DNA of 64,000 nt, from the NCBI RefSeq assembly GCF_963678635.1, contig NC_087062.1, forward strand, positions 58,484,129 through 58,548,128, in the 5' to 3' direction. Below the pieces are notes generated by a model. It saw only the letters and a program-made list of their open reading frames with translations, had not been told where the DNA came from and made no database searches. The stretch is from Symsagittifera roscoffensis (lineage: Eukaryota; Xenacoelomorpha; Acoela; Convolutidae). Positions 25,846-37,433 of the stretch are shown here, in pieces. Every line of letters starts with the position of its first letter. Positions within the stretch are counted from its first letter, which is position 1. Both the position numbers and the translations under genes were made by a program.

Positions 25846-25966
25846 AATCCCGGAGAACATTCGCCTCCATCATTAGCTTAAAAGACTTTTTGTTTTCAGC
25901 TTACTTTTCGTTTGTGTCCGCAACACTAATCAAATGTTTGACCTCGTCCGTAAGTCTCTTAAATTT

Positions 25967-27317
25967 CTAGATTCGTGTTCTAGATCCTGTAACAGCAGTT
26001 AAGACGCTCTTAGATACTTCAAATTTTGACACTCCACCGCAGTGTTTCAGACCGTCTTTACAACGCCGTAATGCAATAAGTGATTCGAGATTCGGTTTTC
26101 TTCGATTGTCATTTTGTTCAACGAAAAATCGCTTTCGATATTCGCTGTTCCACGAGCAAGAAGCAACAACTTGCAAACAGTTCTAGATATTTTTTAGAAT
26201 CGACCAAATTCATGAAAAGATTATCAAGGCCGACATCAGTCAATTCAAAACTTGTCATACATCGTCGCAGCGGGCTGGTGAGCCGTGGAGCAGATAATGA
26301 AGGCTGACAAAAAGTTTCATGACGTCCCACTCCGATTTCTTGACACCTGAAGCAACACTGAAAGTAAAAAGTAAATTCTGTTTTGTCAAAACTGTTTCGG
26401 AGAAAACTATGTGATGAACGGAAACAATACCGTTTTTGAGCACATTGTGAATTGTATGCAAGCCGCAACTGCCAATGTCAATTGGTTGCGGGGAAGAAGA
26501 GTCACCTTTTAACTCATTCCGTAGGAATGAGTTGAAAGTCAGTTCACGTTGGGTCCATCCGTCAAAACTTGTGATAGCTTCAGTTGGAGAAGAACCGGAA
26601 CAAAAGTTTTTAATTCTGATGAACAACGAGTTCAATTAAAAAAACTGCGTCTACCAAAACTTCATTTCGAAAAAAATTTCTGAACTGCTTAAGAATATCC
26701 GCAGCTCGCGCGTTCCCAAAATTTGAGGATCCATCTGACCGGTTTTCGTTTTCACATTCATGGAATCATTGAAACAACAAAGATATCGGCTCTTTTGGCT
26801 GCTAATAACATCTGATATTCAAAGATATGGCTGAGGCCATACTTTATAAGGTATGTCGCCTTCGTTCTCCCACATGAATAACCGCCTACATTTTCACTGT
26901 CAAAAAAACATCTTTTTCAAGAGTTCACTCGTTTAAAGGAAAAACTCGAATTAACCATATGCAAAACATAATGAAATTCTGCTTTTCAAGTATCATCATT
27001 CACCAGAAAAGGCGTCTTTCTGGCACGTGCTGAAGTCTCAACCGATGGAGTAGCTGGCTCAACTACAGGGCCACTTACGACTTGACATCTTTAACATGTT
27101 CTTCCGAACGAATGGATTGCATTTTAAGCGCGAACAGCTCTGCATGGGAGCGGAGTGCTTTGACACTCATGTTGCCCAGCGTACTTGATTTCTTACAAAG
27201 AACACATCTGAATTCGTGTTCAGTTGTTGATTTAGCAACCCACAATTTAAATTCACCATCTTGAAGCCAGTCTTCATTGAACTTAGATCTTCCCCTGACT
27301 GAACGTTCGTGACTCAT
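25967..27317 (-). pseudogene. hAT transposase remnant (BED-type zinc finger plus catalytic-region pieces)
   Basis: The reading frame is broken over several overlapping minus-strand pieces. The N-terminal piece (27,317-27,075) has the SKFNEDWL...FKLWVA...FRCVLCKKSS...LGNMSVKALRSHAE arrangement. That is the C-x2-C...H layout of the BED or TTF-type finger found on many hAT-like transposases. Downstream pieces (26,635-26,255 and 26,468-26,118) contain DIGSCGLHTIHNVLKNG and a SEWDVMKLFVSLHYLLHGSPAR stretch, recognisable parts of the hAT core. A last piece (26,176-25,967) is basic and ends near the triplicated terminus. Frame changes and stops between pieces mean it cannot make a full transposase. 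Confidence 0.7.
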
Positions 27318-27474
27318 AGCCCTGAAAAAAATACAGGCTAAGGCTTAATGAACCATTGAACTTAGACTTTGAAGTTGAAACTAAAAGGCCAGCAACGCTT
27401 TCAAGCTCCTAGCCCTGACACGGCCGTGATAAGTTTTTGTTCGCGCTGACATGGCTGACCGCGTGGCAACCCTT

Positions 27475-28200
27475 TTTCAGGATGTCTGTGTGGACTCCAA
27501 TTATGATTGCTCAACGCCTTTTTGCTTTCTTAGATATCTTGTTGTCACATTTTTTGAAAATTTTCGAAAGTACTAGTTTCCAATTAAATACTTTCCAAAA
27601 TTTAAAATTATTGCCCCTCTGTGGGTGATGTCAGGTTAATACCAGTGGATGTCAGGTTAATACCATGTGGCTTCTCATCTTGATGTTATCACTCAAATTT
27701 ATTCATTAAACTTGAGTCTGATAATTTATAATTAATTACGCTGTTTTATGAATCCCATTTATGAATTTGATGATTTTGCAATTGAAACCGTTTCATTTTT
27801 TAAATGCAAAAACTGTAGTTGTGAGCTGTCGGCCATTGAAAGATATCTTTTACGAAGATCCGAAACCCAGTAGTTTAGGAGATTTGACCAATTTAGTTCA
27901 AAAAATCTTCAAGTCAAACTTTTTCTCGTTCAAATTTTGAAAACAGAAGCTTTGTTAAATTCCCCCGTTTTTTTAACGGTTGCATTTAATTCTCTTGTTG
28001 TTCGATATTTTTTTATGCTTAAGGCAACTTTCATGCTCTCTATTCTGTTTGAAGCACCGGAGGTGCGTTACACGCTAGTTTAATTTTAATTTGAAATTTT
28101 CATTTATATTTCAATTGTTTTTAAACGTAAAATTATGAGCCCATTCAATTAAAATGAAACATTTTCATTTAAATTGAGCAATTTTATATTAAAACACAGA
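27475..28200 (+). repeat. Decayed satellite, right part, then plain AT-rich sequence
   Basis: From about 27,475 to 27,650 the satellite phrases resume (GACTCCAATTATGATTGCTCAA, AGATATCTTG, GGGTGATGTCAGG), including a short duplication GATGTCAGGTTAATACCA. After that there is AT-rich sequence with no recognised feature. The exception is GAAGCACCGGAGGTGCG near 28,050, whose reverse complement recurs near 56,675 and 59,235. Confidence 0.45.
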
Positions 28201-28204
28201 ATTT

Positions 28205-28790
28205 AATTTTAAAACATAAGTAGCACAGAATAATCCGACCAGTCTTAAAAAATAACATTTTTTCATATTAGGGTCATTTTTTGGCATGGTGTGATAAAAG
28301 GATTTTAACTAAAAACTATATCATCGACAGTCATAGTACATTACGCAAATTGGAAAACAATTTTTGAAGAAAACAGTAGAACAAAAAAATTCAAATTTCT
28401 TCTATTTAGCAGTTTTTTGAAGATTTTGAATCCAAAATAGCACTAAATCACTTTAAAAACCTAACGTTCTTCAAGTAAAACTAAGTTTTTGAGCTTAAAT
28501 TAAGCTATTGTAAGCTTTAAAGCCACTAAAATAAACTATTGCAGCTTATTTAATTGCTCGAATTAAGACAATAAATCTTAATTTCAAACCGACTTTTCTC
28601 AACACTGGGGATTTTTTTTTAAATTTTTGATGTCGGTTGAATCACGAGTAAAAGGGCTTTTTATGCCATATCACTCAATTGTCTCCAGTGATTATTTGAG
28701 GTAGCTGATTTTGCGTAAACAAAAAAAATAAACTAAAACACACCTGAATACAATGTTCCTCCACATTTCTTAGATGGTCGGTACAAAAAC
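28205..28790 (+). repeat. Dispersed repeat family R1, copy 2
   Basis: This copy matches 44,950-45,500 in the same orientation and 23,650-22,600 in the opposite one. Shared landmarks in order are CCGACCAGTCTTA or CCGACCATAGTC, TGGTGTGATAAAA, GACAGTCATAGTA, GCAAATTG, GAATCACGA(G/C)T, AAAGGGCTTT, ATATCACTCAA, GATTTTGCGT and AATACAATGTTCCT. It is too diverged and AT-rich to code. The family is probably a non-autonomous element. Confidence 0.6.
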
Positions 28791-29440
28791 TTAAATTACT
28801 TGGGCGGTAGTCGATTCAGAGCCAAAGTACATAATTTAGTTATGCCAATTAAATTCGCTCATCACCGTTCCTAGGAAAAAGTAAACAATCTAAATTTCCA
28901 CGACAAATATGATAAATTTTTGTTGCAAATAGATATGCCAAAAAAAGCTTTCGACTACGAAAATTAAATTAATGCAAACAATTTTTTCATTTTCTTCAAC
29001 CATTTTTATTTTTAAAATGTGAGGGATGACTGCCAACCACCGCTCCCAAAATGCTCCCATGATAGAAATAGCGCAAGCAACTCATTTACAGATAACATTC
29101 AATAAATTCATTAAGAGAAGCAACTACGGGACGCTCCCAACTATCCACCACCCAACATGATTTAGCACACGTTCCTGATTCGAGATCGCAAAATCCAATT
29201 AAAGTGTAAACAATTTCTCAGATTTTTTCTTGAAAAACACATGACCTGAATAAGGGTTTTCACATCGTTCAATGAAATTTGGTAAGAAGACAAAACTACT
29301 TATTTTGTCGAAGGGGGGCGGTATTTCAAAATTTTTTCGTAAATTGTGACTTACTCTAGTCCGACCAAATTAAATTTCCAAACGCTCCCAAAACACAAAG
29401 ACTCTATTTTGACCTAAAGTTTTGAAAACAATTTTCTTGA
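28791..29440. other. Intron sequence without a recognised element
   Basis: AT-rich. A few GCTCCCAA-type phrases recur (near 29,043, 29,134 and 29,384), but I could not resolve a unit. Confidence 0.35.
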
Positions 29441-29640
29441 AAACGGTTGACAAAAAAATGGAGTGTTTTCCGCGCGCGCTCCCCTTCACTTAAGTATATA
29501 TTGGCGTTCAGAAAAAATTTATGAATGTTCGGCGTAAAATTGATTTCTTAAAACAATACCAAAGGGGGAACCGTTTGGTTGGTGAGGGGGTCGAATCCCT
29601 GAGGGGGTGTCTGGAGCCCCTGGAGAAAACTCATGTTATA
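29440..29640 (-). repeat. Dispersed repeat family E, reverse copy
   Basis: Read on the minus strand this matches 34,740-34,900: a G/C-rich head with AGGGATTCGACCCCCT, a pyrimidine-rich GGTTCCCCC, then TTTGG..., and a GGGGAGCGCGCGCGG phrase. The same GGGGAAGCACGCGCCG phrase occurs near 22,795. These are the only strongly GC-rich patches in the intron. The nearby open frames (29,521-29,715; 29,607-29,873) are shadows of this repeat. Confidence 0.55.
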
Positions 29641-32286
29641 GAGGGAACCCGCTACAATTTTTGGTATGCAAACCAAGCAATTTTCCCATTTTCCTATCGA
29701 TTTTGCTCCGATTAATGGAGTCACCCAAAACTTTAAACAGTTCACAAACTTCAATGAAAAATTTCAAATGTTTTTTATGGCTTTGTTGTTCTTCAGCAAT
29801 GTTCAACGACCCCTTGTGTGACAGTCAAATTTGGTGGGAAGGATTTTGCATAGAGGCGTTCAACTACAAATAATATAAACAAGACTGCTCGTATCAGGAC
29901 GAAGCCCTGAATGTTCCGACTGCCTTTTAAAGTTTATGGAGCAGCAGTAATAACATAAAAAAATTAAATGAAATAAAATGAAATGAAATTTTTTTAAATG
30001 AAAATCATCCCCCCACACGCCATATAAAGTATAAAAAGATAGATTTCGTTACTTGTAACAAATCAATTATGGCAAATAAGCTTCGTTCAACCAATTTGGA
30101 ACGATTTATAAGACGGATTAAATCTCCGATTACGCGTTAATAGCGCGAATTATATCGCGCGTTAATTGTCCCAAATTGGTCAAAATGGCAATCTTTAAAC
30201 CCCCGTAACTTTACCAAAAATGATCACAGGTGAAATATCTTTTCAAATTTAAGCTCAGGACAACAATACCTTTTGAATGATATAAAAAAAAATTCCGTCA
30301 AAAATGGCTAGTTAAAAAGTCGAAATTTGTCTGAAAAAAAACCCACCCCGAGCACAAATATTCCGTTACTTTCGTATCAAAAGTCGGAACAATAAACGTT
30401 TTACACAGACGAAGAAGAGCTTCGCACCACTTACGACACAAAGTGGAATAAGCAAACGAAGATAGTTTAAATTTCCTAAAATTTCATCATTGCGATGCCA
30501 GTATGTGCAGTGGATAGGCGAACAATCCTATCAGTGGAATTAGACATGCTATAATTTTGTCGGAACGATCAAAGAAAACGAAAAAACAAAGGAAGATCAA
30601 GGAGCGTCCTTGCTGCGGAATCCGCTTACAGTTAATAAAAAACACTGTTTGGCCACGTTATTATCTCGTCTGAAAAAAAACACTGGGCGTTTTTCGTCTC
30701 AAGTAACGTGTCTCATGTTACCATTGCGCCAAACGCACAGATTGAACTTTGAATTTGGATTTATAATAATCGTTCTACACGAAATAGGCTAGAAAAAAAG
30801 TAAGTAAATGTTAATATATCAACAGTAAGAAACAAAATGGCGCAAAAATTCAGCAAATAAGTTTCCTGGAACAACGGTATTGAATGAAAACAGCAAAGAG
30901 GATTTTAAACTATGTTATAATGAAGAGATGAAAAAAAAAAGTTTTTTTTTGTAAGATTTGAATTCAATTTGAACTTGTCCTTATGGGGTTGATCTTGAGC
31001 GTTGAACAATTCATGGAGTCAACAATCTCAAAAAAAACACCTGAAGTTTATAGTAAACAATAAAGTAGATAAGCCGACAGAATTAGAGCCGACATCAAAT
31101 AAACGAAAATCAGGCAAAAATGTTCGGCGAAAAAATCTTATGGGAAAAATGGCATCCAGCTCCTTTATAGGATTTACGAAAGCAAACAGCTTGGCGGTTA
31201 GAGCAAAGTATTATATGACTCGGAAACTAAACCGACAGAGCTCAAGTCAAAATCCTTGAATCCAAAAAATCAACAAAAAATTGAAATCGAAATACAATAA
31301 TTATACATGCAATGGTTGAACTCTCTATAAAAAATTACCTGTAGCAACTAGTACTAGTAGTTACCTTTGAAATTTCAAGAAATTGAACAAGTCAACAGGA
31401 CAGCTCCACAAATGATCAAGTGAATTTGTTAAACAAGTTGTCAACCCGAAAAACTATATTCCGATTTGAGTACTACAATTAAAATTTGGTTAATGTCAAA
31501 TGGTATATCATATCACAAACTGTAATTCGAACTCAAAATTTTTTAACAATGTCGAGGAAAAGTCGATGGATGAAAATGACTATTCGATCAAAACTTACAC
31601 CTTTACATTTTCTAAAAAATAACCTGCGATTTTTTAGTTCATAGATTGTCGATTTGTCAGATTGGAGAAGGTGGGCGGGTTAACAAGTTGCTTATAAATT
31701 ACTGAATTATGATAAATTATGTTGCTTTATTTCAACCCCGTTTAAGAGAAAGCGACGTAATTTATCAAAAAAAAGTTGTAGTAATTTGCAAGGAAGAAAA
31801 GTTGGTAGGCGGATTTCTGATGGAGTATTTGTTGTTGTTTTAAATTGGAAACTAATTTGTTGTTAACTGTTCTTTTAAGTTCAAAGCTAAATTATTTTGC
31901 TTATATCAGCGAAGTGCACAAGGAGAGCTAGTTGCTCTCCATGTAGCACAACATGTTCCGACCACAATGATATCAAAAAAAAAGAATTCAAAAAACAAAA
32001 AAAATTAAAAAATCAAAAAAAACTAACAACTTGTTTTTCAACTTAATTTTCCAGTTAGATTGTTTAGTAAATAGATTGTTTCAGAACGAGTTTTTGAACT
32101 GAAAGAATGAGAGTTATAAATCGCTTAAAAACGTTAAAAATGTAGCAGAATAAATTAAAGAAAAAAAATCGAATAGATTCAATTCAGACCAATTTTTTAT
32201 CGACACAGACAACTTTTTGGAAATCCGAATCATGAAAAAGTTCAAAAAAATCGAAAACATTCAATTCAGACTAGTTTCTTGATTCA
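29641..32286. other. AT-rich intron sequence without a recognised element
   Basis: I see no domain-bearing frame, array or splice-supported exon in this stretch. There is a small CG-rich near-palindrome around 30,130-30,165 (ACGCGTTAATAGCGCG and ATCGCGCGTTAAT). Short open frames such as 31,002-31,259 are low-complexity Lys/Asn/Ser and are not supported. Confidence 0.4.
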
Positions 32287-32674
32287 GATGATGTACTTGA
32301 AAAAGAGCAGAAAAAATTCATCCTACGCTATAATCCTTTCCTACCCAACTCTTGTATGACAGATTTCAACGAGCTTTCGATGATGTACTTGAAATAGATC
32401 AGAAAAAGTTCATCCTACGCTATAATCCTTTCCTACCCAAATCTTGTATGACAGTTCAACGAGCTTTCGATGATGTACTTGAAAAAGAGCAGAAAAAATT
32501 CATCCTACGCTATAATCCTTTCCTACCCAACTCTTGTATGACAGATTTCAACGAGCTTTCGATGATGTACTTGAAAAAGAGCAGAAAAAATTCATCCTAC
32601 GCTATAATCCTTTCCTACCCGAATATTTTGAGTCTCACGCACTATAATCCGAATATTTTGAGTCTCACGCACTA
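32287..32674 (+). repeat. 90-92 bp tandem array (about 3.6 copies) plus a 28 bp doublet
   Basis: GATGATGTACTTGAAA starts at 32,287, 32,379, 32,469 and 32,561, each followed by AGCAGAAAAAATTCATCC and ATAATCCTTTCCTACCC. Just after the array, GAATATTTTGAGTCTCACGC occurs twice in tandem (about 32,621 and 32,651). The 107-residue open frame across the array is translation of the repeat; units of 90-92 bp do not all preserve frame. Confidence 0.85.
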
Positions 32675-32693
32675 GCCACTCAGCCACGGACGC
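32620..32693 (-). repeat. tRNA-like SINE head
   Basis: On the minus strand from 32,693 the sequence reads GCGTCCGTGGCTGAGTGG then CTAGTGCGTGAGACTC. TGGCTGAGTGG fits the RNA polymerase III A box of Ser/Leu-type tRNAs. No B box or acceptor stem follows, and the end merges into the 28 bp doublet. It is probably a truncated tRNA-derived SINE, not a working tRNA gene. Confidence 0.4.
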
Positions 32694-32699
32694 TTAATA

Positions 32700-33189
32700 A
32701 ATCGCAAACACTAGCCACAAATAAAGCAGGGAACAGATGCTAAGAAATTTCCAATGCTACAGATCGTGATTATGGCAAAATGCCCCCAATTAAGTGAACA
32801 CTTTTAATGATCATTTTCATTCGAGACTTAGATAAAAAAACGTTCATACTTATCATCGCAAGCTCGCTAGTCTAACCAAAACAATTGATATCAGCTTGAA
32901 AAAAAATTGAAAGCCATCGCGAAAAATCATATTTGAGCGTGAACAAATTTTTGACTTTTGTCTGAAAAAAAAACAACACAAAAAATCAGCACGACCTATT
33001 TAATGACAATCACTTGGTTCTTTCACACTTAAAACGTAGCATTAAAATGTAAATCATAACCAATCGAAGATTGAAAAAGAGTAATGAACGCAAGTACACA
33101 TAAAAACCACTGACTTTCTTGAAAAAATCTCAACTTTAAAGAAAAAGATAGATGCTTTAAGCTCTTTGAAGTTCTAGAACAATTTATGA
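32700..33189. other. AT-rich intron sequence without a recognised element
   Basis: An AACACTAGCCAC phrase near 32,710 is shared with about 34,545 and suggests related dispersed repeats. Nothing else is recognised. Confidence 0.35.
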
Positions 33190-33530
33190 TAGGCACTTTT
33201 TTGATAACAAGAACCCAATTTGAGAAAACTGGATCAATAGGTAAAGTTTTTATTCCGCTGGAAATCTAAAAAACTAAATTCCACTTTCGAAACTAGAAAT
33301 CGTTCACGGTTTTTCGCGCCATTTCCACGTTCGTATTTGGAGAGTGCGATTTACGTCATTTTCAGCAGATGGAACTCAAAAAGTGCACATATACCTAAGT
33401 GCGTTCATAAATGCATCAATATGCATTAATGCACATCTGTAATTATTAGAGACTTTTCCCATTTAAGAAAATCAGCAAGACCTATATAAGAGTCTTCACT
33501 GCGTTCATTACTCTTAGACATTAAAATGGA
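33190..33530 (+). repeat. Dispersed repeat family R2, copy 2
   Basis: This is the same-orientation match to 22,190-22,540. The order of shared phrases (GGAAATCTAAAAAACTAAA, TTCGTATTTGGAGAGTGCGATT, AAATGCATCAATATGCATTAATGCACA, CTATATAAGAGTC) is preserved. It is non-coding. Confidence 0.6.
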
Positions 33531-34622
33531 ATGTTGTCAAAAACACTTTCAATTTTTCCATGATTAACTGTTAAGAAAACTATTTAATAAGAAGGATAAT
33601 TCGACGCGAATAAAACTCTGACTTAAAGGGACTTACTTGATATGGCAATAAATCCAACTGGTCAATTGATAATACAGAGTCAGTCTATATTCATGTGGCA
33701 CTCTCAGATGCGACACGTCTTGTTTTTCATTTACATTTATCGGTGACCAAATTTAAGCTTTCAAATTTGAGCTACAAATTGCAGAAATTCTATAAGTCTA
33801 ATACCTTGCGAGTGTTGAGATGTGCGTACGTTTGATAAACTGTACATTTGAGTTGAAAATGACGAAGCTAATCTGGAGTCAACGAATTGTTTTTTTAAAA
33901 CAAGGACATCCAATTGCTGTGCAAGCAACACAGAGCTTCACGAAAATGTTCATTTGAGCAAAATACTCTAAAAGTAATGGTTTGTTTCCAAATTTTCTGT
34001 TTCTATTTTAGTTGAAGAGAGGGAACTGATTTGGTCAATAAACTATAAAAATCAAGTAATAATAGCCAAAAACTTGCAAAGCTGAATTGGAAAACCAGTT
34101 TGAAATTTCAAAAAAAAATTGGACCATTTTTTCTTGACCTTGAGACAGGTTTTATTTCGTTTTGGAACCCGAATCCCGACTGCAAAAGCTTTAAAATGAT
34201 ATCACAGTTGAGCCCCAAAAAGCTCATAAAAAACGTCATAAACAGCACCATGTTCTAATGTAATTAGAAGCATTATTAAAAACCAAATCAGACGCAAAAA
34301 GTACTCGGACTTACTTTATATGGTAATAAATCCCCTTTATCAATTGAGAAAACAGTCAGTGTATAGTCAAGTGACAAAGAGTAACACAGAAGCGAAGCTG
34401 TGCTTCGCAAACGCAACCGAGAGAACGACAAAAAGCAGCTCTAAACATTAAAGTGAAAAAAAGTAATGGAAGCCTCGAATTAAAAAAAAACTATTTATAC
34501 GCGACGGATTCACGCCACGGGCAATTAAAAACTTCCTAACACTAGCCACCAACGATGCAGCTAGAGATGCTAATAAATAGCCAATAATAAGCAGCTACAG
34601 TTTCACCAAAAGTTAATATAAG
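33531..34622. other. AT-rich intron sequence without a recognised element
   Basis: The phrase GAAGCGAAGCTGTGCTTCGCA near 34,390 forms a small hairpin and has a relative near 36,812 (GAGGCGAAGTTGTACTTCGCA). Otherwise nothing is recognised. Confidence 0.35.
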
Positions 34623-34697
34623 TAGCGGTAAGTGCGACTTTGAACCTCCGACAAACAACTTAGGAATCTCACGGCCTTCCCACTGAGCCACCGGAGC
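34623..34697 (-). repeat. tRNA-derived SINE head with A and B boxes
   Basis: Read on the minus strand from 34,697, GCTCCGGTGGCTCAGTGGG contains an A box (TGGCTCAGTGG). About 40 nt later comes GGTTCAAAGTC (34,645-34,635), close to the B-box consensus. The roughly 75 nt length and the box spacing match a tRNA. The 5' and 3' ends do not pair as an acceptor stem, so a working tRNA is unlikely and a SINE promoter is the better reading. Confidence 0.55.
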
Positions 34698-34714
34698 TTG
34701 ACTAACAAGCCCCT

Positions 34715-35130
34715 TATTAGGGGCGGATTTAGGGGGGGGGCGGACGCCCCCCCCCCTCCCTCAGGGATTCGACCCCCTGCCGACCCAAAAGGTCCCCCCT
34801 TTGATACTTTTTCAGAAATCCATTTTTGGCCGACCGACCCTAAAAATTTTCTAAAGGCGCCTTCGGCTCTTAATATATACTAACTTTGAGGGGGAGCGCG
34901 CGCCAAAAAAACGCGATTTTTTTGTCAAAATTTTTCAAAAAGTTCCCAAAAACGGCTGTTTTGACTGTTTTTTCAAAAATTTGCCTCCGGCGCTGAAAAT
35001 TTTGCCAAAATAGGGGCAAAACAGTGCTTTGGGTCAGCTCGAAAAATCAATTTGGTCGAGCTAAGAAAAAGGTCGTCAAAATTTTCGAATTTTTTTTGAA
35101 AATCCGCAAACCGAATATAAGCAAGTACGG
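34715..35130 (+). repeat. Dispersed repeat family E, forward copy
   Basis: It starts with AGGGGCGGATTTAGG and runs of G and C, then AGGGATTCGACCCCCT. It continues with TTTGATACTTTTTCAGAAATCC, GGCGCCTTCGGCTC, ATATATACTAAC and GGGGGAGCGCGCGCC. It matches 22,697-22,960 (TTTGGTACTATTTTAAGACATCC, GGCGTCTTTGGCGCC, GGGGAAGCACGCGCC) in the same orientation and the copy at 29.5 kb reversed. The GGGGCGGAT terminus resembles the end of the 129 bp fold-back module at 23,056. Confidence 0.6.
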
Positions 35131-37238
35131 ATTTTCTTTGACAAACTTCGAGGACCTAAGTGACGCGTTGTAAAGAGAAATTTTGAGTAGGATCCAGAGT
35201 TCAATGTTAAAAATCAATTAAATCGATTATGGCCATTTTTGCAGACCATCGCTAAATAGAGCGATTAAAACTTCAATTATGAGTCGAATTATGGAGTTTT
35301 TAGGAATCAGCAATTTAGAAACTAATAACATTTAGCTAATTTGAAGGAAAATAAATGAAAGATAATTGGAGCTCCGCTGGAAAAAAATCAGAATTCGAGC
35401 TTTAGCCTTAGATATCAATAGCGCATTAAAAACACAATGACAGTGAACATAATTTAGATTGAACAAGCCTCTCATTGTCTTTTGAAACAACGTTTTAACT
35501 TTCTTATACAGACTACCGCCGGTCGATTTTCCAGAACAACTACAAGTAAAATAACTCATCGACAGACAAAAAATAAGAGTTATTTACGATATAAGGTACA
35601 GAAAAACAAGAGCAACTTAAGAAGCGAAAACCTATTAAGCAAACCGTGCAACTAATTTTGCATGCTGCATTGGAAATCCTGGACTGATATTAAGACACAC
35701 TACTTTGAAAATATTACATGTGATTTAGGCTCTTTTTTATTGTTTCAAACACGGAGTGATTGGTTTTTTATTTGGCTATTCGATGAACATATTTGTCTTG
35801 ACCGAATTGAAGCTAATTTTATTTTAAGAATATTTTTGGAGAATTTTTTTATAATACTAGCCAAATAAAAAAAGTCACCAGCGCTATTTTTGCTGAGCGC
35901 AATATGCCTCTATTTAGTAAATGACTTGAATTGAACTTGAAAATGAATCAAAAACCAAACAGCGAAAAACTAAATTAGGTAGTCAATGAAGTCTATATAC
36001 CATACACGCCAAACTAAGCACTCTTGCAAAAAAAGGTTATCTAAATAGCATAGCAAGAAGATAGAGGGACTATTGTAAACAGAGTAAAAGAAAACAAATC
36101 CAGCTTTTGATTTTTGAAATTGCTGAGCAAAATTCTCGTTTCATTTAGAAAATGAAATCATAAAAACCAATATCAGCACTCTTGCAAAAATGGTCGTTTA
36201 AAAAAAAAGGTAGCAAAAGCAGAAAAAAAAAGAATGTAACCAAAGTAAAGAAAAAGTAACAGAGCTAAACTTGCCTTTCAGAGCTAAACTTACCTTTCAT
36301 TTCGTAGATGAAAATGCGAATGAGCAAAAAAAATCATAGCCAACAGACAAAAAGTTGGAACAGTTATATTTTCGTAAATAGAGAGAAAAATTTTCCTCCT
36401 ACTTTTAGCATCTGAAATTGAGTTGAATCCAAAAAGTTCAATTATAGCTAGGTGCATGAACACTTTTGTATAAAAAAAATCAACACTACGTAATGAAGGT
36501 CAAACATCGAAGCGAAAAAAGCGAACCCCAACTTTAACTTGTCTCCTAATAGCAACAAGCAAAAACTGAATGAAATAAAATCAATACGTACATTTATGAG
36601 TCATTGAATATCTTCGTTCATTAAAATTTAAATAAAAAAATAAGGCAAAAACTTATATCTGACGAAAAGATTCCTTGATATTTTCAAACAGGCAAAAAAC
36701 AGAGTTATTGAGAAACTGATAGAAAAAGCACTACAAAATGTTAGCTTGTCCAAAAATAGCGCAAAATTTTAAATATTATTAGCAATAATCATAGAATGTG
36801 TTATACACAGAGGCGAAGTTGTACTTCGCATACACCAGCAAAAATATGACCGCTAACGCTACTGCGAACAACTGAATGAGTATAACTTTGAGTCTAAAAA
36901 AATTCTTAAGTAGCGTACGCCAACTATGAGTCTAAATAATTGCTAAATGACGCAAGCCAATTATGACGCATTAGCAGTAACAGTCATTTTGAAGAAAAAA
37001 AAATTATAGAGCGGACCTATACGAAAAAGTTCATTAAAAACATCCGACTCTCCCCAGGTTCGAACCCTCATATGTTGTGTTGCGGCCTCCTTCCCTAAAG
37101 TGCTATTTGTTATATAGTCTGTGTAAATATCCTTGGCATTGGCTGTACTTAATAGCTGGTTATAGATCAAAATGAAAATTTTCAAAATGAACACATTTTG
37201 TCGCAGCAACATTTGCGTCGCAACAATATTTGCGACTT
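35131..37238. other. AT-rich intron sequence without a recognised element
   Basis: No exon or array is seen. GGTTCGAACCC at 37,058-37,068 matches a B box but has no A box upstream, so no RNA gene is called. Confidence 0.35.
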
Positions 37239-37421
37239 AGGTTGGCCTTAAGTGCTAAATCATCAATACCAAGTGACAGTCCCAAGTGAACAGAAAAACG
37301 AATCCCTATACAAATTTGTATACATAAACCTTTAATAGGTTGACCTTAAGTGCTAAATCATCAATACCAAGTGACAGTCCCAAGTGAACAGAAAAACGAA
37401 TCCCTATACAAATTTGTATAC
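37239..37421 (+). repeat. 98 bp tandem duplication
   Basis: AGGTTGGCCTTAAGTGC at 37,239 and AGGTTGACCTTAAGTGC at 37,337 begin two copies that stay almost identical through GACAGTCCCAAGTG and ATACAAATTTGTATAC. Near identity implies a recent duplication. Confidence 0.85.
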
Positions 37422-37433
37422 GTTTTTGTAGAG

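Larger units (their letters stand above)
25190..27474 (-). mobile_element. Decayed hAT-type DNA transposon
   Basis: The element is bounded by inverted GTTGCCACGC (25,193 onward) and GCGTGGCAAC (27,461-27,470). It carries transposase fragments on the minus strand and interrupts the satellite that flanks it on both sides. The length of about 2.3 kb fits a hAT-like element that has lost sequence. Flanks TACTTTCA and CTTTTTCA resemble an eroded 8 bp target-site duplication, which is the hAT norm, but the exact ends are uncertain. The end opposite the transposase start carries three tandem copies of the terminal region. Confidence 0.65.

Noticed and set aside
29521-29873. Plus-strand open frames near 29.6 kb
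   Set aside because: They fall in dispersed repeat E, have no domain, and overlap each other in several frames.
32287-32674. 107-residue open frame with repeated sequence
   Set aside because: The frame only reflects translation of the 90-92 bp tandem array, has no flanking signals, and unit lengths do not all preserve frame.
37058-37068. Possible tRNA (perfect B-box GGTTCGAACCC)
   Set aside because: No A box at tRNA spacing and no acceptor stem. The motif is palindromic at its core, so chance is likely.
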